Of a stretch of 64,000 nucleotides of DNA, positions 56,527-64,000 are shown in pieces. The notes beneath the pieces were generated by a model. The model made no database searches. It saw only the letters and a list, made by a program, of their open reading frames with translations, and was not told the DNA's origin. Position numbers and translations under genes: made by a program. Where the stretch lies: contig OX352761.1 of the NCBI GenBank assembly GCA_947095585.1, positions 80,355,267-80,419,266 of the forward strand, in the 5' to 3' direction. Position 1 is the stretch's first letter, and every line of letters starts with the position of its first letter. The DNA is from Nephrocerus scutellatus (Eukaryota; Arthropoda; Insecta; Diptera; Pipunculidae).

Positions 56527-57948
56527 TACAGTAGAAATCGGTTATAACAATACCTGTTATAGCGATGAACCGGATGTAACGATATATTTGCAAAGTCCCG
56601 GCAAAACTACGTTTAACTCAAAGTGATTTGCAATCGGTTACAACGATGCCGGATATAACGATGAAATCGGTTATAATGATGGAATTTCACCAGACTTAAG
56701 TCTAAAAACTGTTTATAGCGATGGTTGAAAAACGTGTTCTTACATGTCTACAGCTTGTTTTTTAATTCTGTTTCGAAATATGTACATTATGTATGTATGA
56801 CAATCTACACATGTTCGTGTGTATGCCAACGCTAGGTATGCGATGCGACTATGTGCTCGGGTGTATTGATATTCGGCAAAATTTCACTTGCGCCCGGATA
56901 TGATTGAACATACCCAAAAAAGCACTGGGCGCTGTATTTTGACAATTCTTACTGTTAATTTAGCGACTGCAGTGACTGGTCTGTATATGTTCTAAGTGTA
57001 TAGCTAAAGTTAGTTTTATCTGAAGAATTCACTGTTGATTTTATTAAGAAACAAGTGGTGCGCGGAAGAATTACTCTACAAGATGGTGACAATAAATAAG
57101 CGAAAATCATTTTCCATTGCCCAAAAATATGAGATTATTTCAAGAATTGAAAGGGGCGGAAGAAATGTTGATGTATGTAAAGAATTTGGAATATCCCAAC
57201 CAACTGTTTCAACAATTTTAAAAAATAAACAAAAAATAAAAGAACAATTTAAAGTGAGTTCTAGTAAATTAAAAAAAAGTACGAAGTGAAAAGTTCGTAG
57301 ATGTTGAAAATGCCCTATTAAATTGGTTTAAGGACAAGAGAAGTATGAACGTTCCCATAAGTGGGCCAATACTTCAGCAAAAGGCGAACGATTTCGGAAA
57401 GTTATTGGGGTTAAAAGACTTTGTTTGTTCTATGAGTTTGGTACAAAGGTTTTGGGTACGCCAAAAAATAGTTTTTGGAAAAATAAGCGGGGAAGCTGCT
57501 GGCGTGTCGCAAGTTATTTGCGAAGATTGGTTGACCTCAGTATTCCCTAAGCTTCGGAAAGGATTTGAAGATGACGATATTTTTAACGCAGATGAAACTG
57601 GCTTCTTTTACAAAATGACTCCCGACAAGACTTTTAAATTAAGAGGAGAAAAATGTGTGGGTGGAAAAATGTCTAAGGAACGTTTGAAAGTCTTATTATC
57701 TGCTAATATGACGGGAACAGAAAAAAGAAAACTTTTGGTTATTGGCAAATCTAAAACCCCATGCTGTTTTAAAAATGTAACAAACCTACCTGTTTGGTAT
57801 GAAAATAATAAAAGGGCATGGATGACCTATATCAGCCATAATCAACCTTTTTTTAAATGGACCAGAATGACAATTTTGTAACGATGCCCGGGCAACAAGA
57901 AAAATGTGTTTTGCGTAAATAATAACACTCATTTTAAAAATTATGTAT

Positions 57949-59860
57949 TTATTTTTCGGGGACAATGCTCCAAAACTCCAAGTATTCTCCTTTTTCCCTT
58001 TTTTCCTTAAACAGAACTTCTAGGTTTGAATCGTTTTTGAAATCGATGAACTCATCAAATAACTTTACTTGATCTTGATTTAAAACAGAAGCCAGCTGTG
58101 AGATGGTCGTTGTTTCCAGATGCCATGGGTTTTCTACAAGCATTAAGCATTTTTTTTATTTTTCTTATATCATGAAACCTTTTTTCAAATTCTTTTGACA
58201 GTGCTGTTAAGTAATTTAAAATTGTCGAGCAGTTTTCTTCAGAAATGTCGATGAGGTCCTCTGAAGACATTATCATAGTTGGAAAATTTTGTAGGTGTTT
58301 ATTTCGTATTTCTTCATGAAAAGTACTTAGCTTTTCTTCAAAAGCAAATATTTTACTCGCCATCTCTGAGATTATGTTATTTTGTCCTTGTAAATTTCGA
58401 TTGAGGCTATTTAGTTTTTCTGTGATATCGCATAGAAATACTAAAAGACACCACCATTGATCATCTTGTAATTCTGGCTAAACTTTTTTATTTTGTTGTA
58501 AGAAGAGGATTATTTCGTGGCGTAAGGAAAAAAACCTTTCCAAAACCCTTCCCCTGCTAAGCCATCGCACAGAGGTATGCAAAAGAACGTCACCATACTC
58601 ACTTCCCAGTTCTTCCAAAAGGCTTTTAAATTTTCTGTGGTTCAATTCTCTCGCTCGTATATAATTCAAAATATCAATAACAATCTTCATCACAGCTTCG
58701 ATTTTTAAATTGATAACATGCAATGAAATGTAATTAAATTTGTCAAATTATTATGTAATAAATCCATTTTCGGATCCAGTCATGGAGGACAGCCATCTGT
58801 ACATACACCCACGGTTTTTTCAATGTCAATATCATTCTGCTCTAGAAAATTTGAAATAGTATCAAGATAATCTATGCCCCGGGTTTGACCTTTCATTGGA
58901 AGGAGTTGGAAAAAGTCTTCAAAGATTAAATTCTGTTCTGTGCAATATCTAACAAACACCGAGCATTGAGATGTTGCTGAAATATCAGTGCTGGAATCGA
59001 AAGCCAAGCTAAAAAACTTACAGTTATTTAAGTTATCTATTATGTTGTCACGAATATATTTGGAAATGTCTTCAATACGTCTCACACATGTTGAATCAGA
59101 CAGCTGTAGTTTTCTTTATTTCAGACAGTATTTGTTTTTTGTTGCTAAATTTTTCAATATCGGCAGCACTTACAAAACATTGCTTTACAATTTCTGCATC
59201 GGTAAATGGCTTCATGTGCTTACCAAGATTATAACAAATTTCATAAGATGCATTAGTTACCGCAGAGTCTTGGGATAAGGCCACGGACATCACATTTTAT
59301 TGCTGTTGTAATGACCTCTTAAAAAAAGTTAATTTCTCTATTCTTAATTGTGTTCCAGGAGGATAAGTTTCGTGTACTTTTTCTTATTTTCTTTTGTTGC
59401 GTTTTTTCATCTTGCTCTTCAAGAACCTTATCAATTATTAAAACACATTATTTTGGGCGATGTTTATCAACCGACAAAAATAATTTAATATTCTACTGCT
59501 GGTTGCCATGGTCTTGTTTACCTACCGTCGTTAGCTACGCCAACATGATCGCCATGTAATGCAAATCCAGAACAGCATGTTGCGGCGAACATGTTCATCG
59601 TCTGATGTCATTATATGAGAATCGTAGTAGCTAATCGGGAAATCCCCATACCCCGTTTTGACGTTTAGTTACATTTTGAATTTCAGTTAGTGATGACGAG
59701 CAATATTATTTTTTTTTAAAATAACACTTTCGCGGCATATTAAACAGGTAGCTGCGTTGTTTTTGCTGGGCACAACAAAATATTCCGTTTCCCATTCGTC
59801 TTGAAACGATCGATTTTCATCAGATATATTACGTTTTACCTTTGAAGAAACTCTTGCCAT
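57949..59860 (-). pseudogene. hAT transposase (ZBED5/GTF2IRD2-like), broken
   Basis: It starts at the ATG at 59860 (MARVSSKVKRNISDENRSFQ), with a CCHC/BED-like AATCLICRESVILKK zinc finger at ~59760. It is interrupted by 319 bp of inverted-repeat arm (59374-59692) and resumes with YPPGTQLRIEKL and SYEICYNLGKHMKPFTDAEI (59293-59096). The catalytic region follows: FFSLAFDSSTDISATSQCSV (~59030-58960) and VGVCTDGCPP (~58790), then [19 protein letters not shown] (~58570). The C-terminal dimerisation region is at 58143-57949. Several frameshifts and stops separate these parts. Confidence 0.82.
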
Positions 59861-60215
59861 TATTTTTAAATTCCAAAATTAACAATTAACTGCAACCACT
59901 AACTGAAATTCAAAATGTAACTAAACGTCAAAACGGGGTATGGGGATTTCCCGATTAGCTACTACGATTCTCATATAATGACATCAGACGATGAACATGT
60001 TCGCCGCAACATGCTGTTCTGGATTTGCATTACATGGCGATCATGTTGGCGTAGCTAACGTCGGTAGGTAAACAAGACCTTGGCAACCAGCAGTAAAATA
60101 TTAAATTATTTTTGTCGGTTGATAAACATCGCCCAAAATAATGTGTTTTAATAATTGATAAGGTTCTTGAAGAGCAAGATGAAAAAACGCAACAAGAGAA
60201 AAGAAGAAAAAGTAC
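59374..60215. repeat. 319-bp inverted repeat with 204-bp spacer inside the hAT element
   Basis: 59374-59692 is the near-perfect reverse complement of 59897-60215 (for example 'ttgaatttcagttagtg' versus 'cactaactgaaattcaa', and 'atgttcatcgtctgatgtca' versus its complement). Differences are few. The 204-bp spacer holds the start codon and zinc finger of the transposase. The left arm lies within the transposase coding region and the right arm upstream of it. Confidence 0.9.
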
Positions 60216-61026
60216 TCTACCCAGAAATCGGTATTTACACACGATGCCATGATGCCATGCCGATGATAAAAAACTTCCAATATAGGACACTACACAAAAA
60301 AATTTAACAATAAAATATTTTTGTTTGCAATCTTCACGAACTGAGCACCATGAAATCTTTTTAGAATGAAAAATTGTATGGCTGTGTGACAACTTCCTCA
60401 GACGATGAACATGTTCGCGCAACTTGAGCATAAATATTTTTTTCTCACTCTTTTCTGCAATAACGCGATAATTTAGGAATTTATTAAACTACGCCGCGGG
60501 CCAACTTTTATATAGGGCCGTAGGTTGAGTATACCTGACCTATATTATTTTCGAAAAAGTCGTTCGAGAATGGGACAGAGAGCTTTTAACAAAAAAAAAA
60601 GAAACATTTGCTTTTGGTTGATAACTGTGCGGCACATGCACACATCCAATCCCTTAAAGCTATTAAACTTGAATTTCTGCCCCGAATACCACATCTGTTC
60701 TTCAACCTATGGATCAAGGCATAATTAAATCTCTTAGGACTCAGTTTAGGAAATTACAGATTTTACAAATTCTGAAACATATTGAATCACAAAAAATTAT
60801 AAGATACAGTTCATGAAGCGATCTTAATGATAGCTAAGGCATGGGATGAAGAGTCTAGGTCCACCATAAATAACTGCTATCGACACGCTGGCTTCCATAA
60901 CAGAAGTCAGAATGAATTTAAAGATGAAGATGAAATTCCACTTGCAGAATGGGGTCGGAAAATGCAAATGTTCTCAAACCAAGAAGTAGATTGGGACGTA
61001 TTGATAAATGTTGACAATCATGTCGA

Positions 61027-62203
61027 TTATAGAACTCGCCGGATTTACTGCGGCGGGAGTTCCTTCAATCCGCATTCGATCCGCATTTGAAATTTTTTGT
61101 ATTATAGAATCCGCCGGAAAACTGCATTATTAATTCGCAATAATCTGCAATTTCGACAGCTGTCGAAATGTTGACAGTTTAATTAAATTAAATGTAGTGT
61201 TTTTTTTTCGAATTACAACTGTTTTCAATTCCCAAAAATTTTAAAAAAGTGAAATGGACACAATTAACCTTTTCTTATATTTAAACGAAGAAGAAGAATC
61301 TTCGAATAGAAAAGAATGCAGAAAAACAGTTCGTAATTTGTGATAAGTCATATTCCAATTATCCAACACTCAGTGAGTAGAAACGATTCTGAATTTGTGA
61401 TTAAGATTAAAACGTTAATTTATTTTTTAGATTTTTAAAAAACTTTAGGCTAAATAAAGCTGCGTTTAAATATGTTTTAGCAGAGTTAAAAACTAAATTA
61501 CCTTTAGTGGTAAAGTCATCGTCAATCACCCCAGAATTGAAGCTTCCGGCGACATTACGGTTTTTAGCTGAAGGCGGCTACCAAAATGGTGTTGGCCAGG
61601 ATGGTTTTGTAGGGATGCCACAACCAACGGTTTCTGTGGTTTTAAATGAAGTTCTGCAAATTTTAAAAGAGATTTTATGTCCAAAATGGATAAATCTTCA
61701 AATGACCGATGCCGGAAAAACAGAAGCTAGACACTACTTTTTCTCGAAATCAAAAATTCCCGGTATTGTTATGTGTATAGATGGGACCCACATAAAAATT
61801 GCAAAGCCATCAGGAGATAATGCCCATCTTTTTATAATCGGAAAGGATTTTTTAGTCTGAATACGTTGATAGTAAGATTCATTCTTACGTTCGAGTGAGC
61901 GTTATTTATTTCTTTTATTTTTTTTTTGAAGATTTGTGACTTTTGATTTGTTTATTATCATCCAAAACTAACTGTTTATTCTTCATGGCAAAAAAAAAAC
62001 TAGAATAACAATTATCAATGACTGAGATAAATATCACTGTTCTCAATCCGCAGTGTTTTTGATGCGAATTTACGATTTAACTTTTTCTATGAAGTGCGTT
62101 TCACTTGCGAATTCTATAATACGATTTTTCGAACGTATTCTATAATACCTAAAACGTCAAGTGAATGAAACTCCCTCCTCAGTTGATCCGGCGAACTCTA
62201 TAA
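61027..62203 (+). mobile_element. PIF/Harbinger-like transposon in the Tigger C-terminus
   Basis: Ends TTATAGAACTCGCCGG and CCGGCGAACTCTATAA are inverted and flanked by TCGA (61023-61026 and 62204-62207). Removing the insert restores the Tigger frame across HVDVNELV. Similar 'attatagaatccgccgg' motifs recur inside near 61110 and 62110-62140. It encodes a partial HARBI1-like protein. PIF/Harbinger elements usually duplicate 3 bp, so the 4-bp duplication is atypical. Confidence 0.78.
61254..61860 (+). pseudogene. Harbinger transposase-like (HARBI1) N-terminal part
   Basis: It starts at ATG 61254 (MDTINLFLYLNEEEESSNRK), with a stop near 61341, then AAFKYVLAELKTKLPLV and ELKLPATLRFLAEGGYQNGV (helix-turn-helix-like part), GMPQPTVSVVLNEVLQIL, and the start of the DDE nuclease at IPGIVMCIDGTHIKIAKP with the first catalytic Asp (~61785). 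It ends at a TGA at 61858; the rest of the nuclease (second Asp and Glu) is absent. Confidence 0.8.
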
Positions 62204-62716
62204 TCGACGTAAATGAGTTGGTAACATCTGAGGTACGTTTTAAAAATTAAGGTTAATTGTCATATCTAAAGTAAATTTGTACAGTTGCTTTCAGATGAAA
62301 ATATTGTGTCCGATATTGTAATGAATAATGCTTATAACGACGACAGTGATGAAGATGAGGATGCCGAAGAAGTGCACGTTCCATCTGTAAATGAAGCACT
62401 GACAGCAGTGGCAACACTAAACCGTTTCATTCTCCTGAAACCTGTATGGGCTGCTTTAAAGTCAAATGCAAACGTTAAAATCCAAAAATTGGAAACCTTA
62501 TTAAAAAAAATATTTTACATAAGCAAATGTACAAAACAATCACAAATTATTGATTTCTTTCCTCTAAAATTATCATAATCTTAAGTTCCCTATTTAAATA
62601 AAAACGATTGTTTTAAAAAAAAATTATTATTTTGTATTGGATATAACGATGAACCGGTTATAGCGATGAAATTCTAATCTCCTTTCGAAATCACTATAAC
62701 CGATTTCCACTGTATA

Positions 62717-63420
62717 TGTTACGAAATTCAGGCTTTCTAAAGGATTTTGCAAATAAAACACAACACAAGTTTATTTATTTACAAATAACAACATTAATTA
62801 ATAGACAGTAAAACAATAACACAAGTTCACTATTTATGCTGGCGATAACTTTAAATGTACACAAGAACACTTATAATACATGTACTTTACAACATTTCTG
62901 CAAGCAAGAACTTTACAATTGCACTGGTTAAATTCCGATTAACTAATAAGCTTACTTCGGCCTAACGCCTCTATTTATACTCCATAAAAAGCTTCCAGAA
63001 ACTTCCAATATTATAGACAGAAATATCGAGAAAATACCAGAAAATTGTTGCCTATTCCCTTATTTACAACTAACGATACCTTTGACTATAGAATATAGGG
63101 ACCGTCAGTTGGTAACTTTATGCATGTATCCAATATCTGCAGCGCTTACATGTACTTTACAACATTTCTGCAAGCAAGAGCTTTACAATTGCACTGGTTA
63201 AATTCCGATTAACTAATAAGCTTACTTCGGCCTAACGCCTCTATTTATACTCCATAAAAAGCTTCCAGAAACTTCCAATATTATAGACAGAAATATCGAG
63301 AAAATACCATAAAATTGTTGCCAATTCCCTTATTTACAACTAACGATACCTTTGACTATAGAATATAGGGACCGTCAGTTGGTAACTTCATGCATGTATC
63401 CAATATCTGCAGCGCTTACA
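62717..63420 (-). repeat. gypsy-type LTR with internal 270-bp tandem duplication
   Basis: In plus orientation it begins TGTTACGAAATTC and ends GCAGCGCTTACA, and lies immediately next to a gypsy pol end on the minus strand, so it is the 3' LTR. Within it, 62881-63150 and 63151-63420 are direct repeats with a handful of differences. It starts 4 bp from the Tigger end (TATA). Confidence 0.7.
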
Positions 63421-64000
63421 CGTTTCCGTGTGATATGTGTGATGTAATTCTATAGTCAAAGAACGATACTTATATGTAATGAGTCATCTTCTAAAAATAA
63501 ACTATATGTTTAATCATGTTCTTTTACAAAAACTAGGCAAACCGCACAAACCGGTTTGACTACATTTTTCATCAGTACATAATGATTTAAACTGACATTT
63601 CAAATAATGTAAACAGCGATTATCCTCTGCATTAGATCACTAACGTAGTTCTCCTTTGTTGTCGGCTCTACTGATGGTGATCCAAATTTTATGTCGCATG
63701 GTAGACGAAGTTCTTTGCCAAATACAATAATTTTTGGAGAGTTTTTAGTTGTGTTGTGGACAGCACTGCGATAACCCATCATAAACACCGGTATACAACG
63801 ATCCCATTTATCTTGGTTGGCATTAACTTATTTTTGCAGATGCTCTTCCAGCATCCTGTTCAACCTTTTGACCATTCCGTCTGACTGTGGATGTAACGGA
63901 GTAGTCCTCGTTTTCTTGATGTTGAGTACTTGACACAGCTCTTGAAAGACTAGCGATTGAAAATTCCGCCCTTGATCGGAATGAAATTTGAGAGAAACTC
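63421..64000 (-). pseudogene. Ty3/gypsy integrase C-terminal part, continues beyond window
   Basis: The minus strand from 64000 reads HSDQGRNFQSLVFQELCQVL (second catalytic Asp), IKKTRTTPLHPQSDGMVKRL, then after a stop NANQDKWDRCIPVFMMGYRS and IIVFGKELRLPCDIKFG. The motif normally written MVERxN has Lys where the catalytic Glu belongs. The frame ends near 63600, followed by ~180 bp to the LTR. Only the 3' end of the element is in the window. Confidence 0.85.

Larger units (their letters stand above)
57833..60537 (-). mobile_element. hAT transposon inserted in the Tigger transposase
   Basis: The target duplication ACCTATAT (57825-57832 and 60538-60545) has the 8-bp length diagnostic of hAT. 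Ends are CAGCCATAATCAACC and the complement of CAGGTATACTCAACC (imperfect 15-bp inverted repeats). It encodes a minus-strand hAT transposase of the BED/ZBED5-GTF2IRD2-like kind and contains a large internal inverted repeat (59374-60215). Confidence 0.9.
57083..62578 (+). pseudogene. Tigger/pogo transposase, interrupted twice
   Basis: 57083-57824: CENP-B-type DNA-binding domain (INKRKSFSIAQKYEIISRIE; GISQPTVSTIL) and DDE start (FNADETGFFYKMTPDK, GGKMSKERLKVLL). 60546-61022: VDNCAAHAH (second Asp), the third-Asp region (degenerate) and TVHEAILMIAKAW plus NNCYRHAGF. 62208-62578: the C-terminus (VNELVTSE, then LLSDENIVSDIV, ending IIDFFPLKLS). A frameshift in an A run lies near 57285. A 52-bp GT-AG intron fits at 62233-62284, joining phase 0 codons. 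The hAT and Harbinger elements lie between these parts. Confidence 0.82.
56529..62712 (+). mobile_element. Tigger/pogo-type transposon carrying hAT and Harbinger insertions
   Basis: Ends CAGTAGAAATCGGTTATA and the complement of CAGTGGAAATCGGTTATA are flanked by TA (56527-56528, 62713-62714). Sub-terminal 'cgatgaaccgg' motifs recur at both ends. Without the insertions (57833-60537 and 61027-62203, each plus its target duplication) it would be about 2.3 kb, a usual size. It encodes a plus-strand Tigger transposase broken by both insertions. Confidence 0.88.

Noticed and set aside
58478..59293. Host zinc-finger or GTF2I-like gene
   Set aside because: It belongs to the hAT element defined by the ACCTATAT target duplication and is broken by frameshifts.

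Overview
This is insect nuclear DNA, most likely from a higher fly. The only host gene I can identify is a calreticulin very close to the Drosophila type (signal peptide, both calreticulin signature motifs, P-domain repeats, acidic tail ending HDEL). The rest is AT-rich and dominated by insect transposable elements: BEL/Pao, gypsy, Jockey/CR1-type LINEs, pogo/Tigger, hAT, PIF/Harbinger, Helitron helicase and a Helentron/DINE-like family. A large repeat-rich fly genome such as a tephritid would fit, but that is a guess. Nothing bacterial or organellar was seen.

Layout. 1-2608 is the upstream flank: a possible 3' end of another reading frame, two degenerate ~68-bp minisatellites, a pair of 80-bp repeats, then the calreticulin promoter and 5' UTR region with a near-ERSE and a CACGTGG box. 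Calreticulin exons are 2609-2699, 2812-2916, 43919-44391 and 44448-44996 (405 aa). Intron 2 is about 41 kb. It holds a macrosatellite of five ~4.2-kb units (3919-24896); a Helitron helicase split by a LINE (25019-37641) that is itself interrupted by a nearly intact BEL/Pao element (27479-34160) and a DINE-like element (35270-35834); a mariner-type MITE; and a gypsy pol remnant split by a Tigger element (38883-40995). Every retroelement or transposase reading frame I could orient in this intron is antisense to calreticulin, except the two Helitron fragments.

44997-48000 is the 3' flank, where a ~1468-bp tandem duplication has copied the calreticulin C-terminal coding end, the 3' UTR and most of a DINE-like element. 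48424-48712 is an inverted-repeat MITE. 48765-56060 is a second LINE interrupted by a second, decayed BEL/Pao element (49065-55392). That element's leader carries seven tandem hairpins with a conserved GGCC-containing loop and covarying stems, and its coding region is an integrase-to-envelope deletion chimera. 56529-62712 is a Tigger-like element containing a hAT insertion (8-bp target duplication) and a Harbinger-like insertion (4-bp target duplication). 62717-64000 is the LTR and integrase end of a gypsy element that runs off the window.

The nesting gives a relative chronology: Helitron, then LINE-A, then a 1.15-kb duplication inside LINE-A, then BEL-1, then a small LINE inside the BEL-1 LTR. 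The window shows no cooperating gene system; it shows an ER chaperone gene that has kept intact splice sites and frame around a very large, still-evolving repeat landscape.
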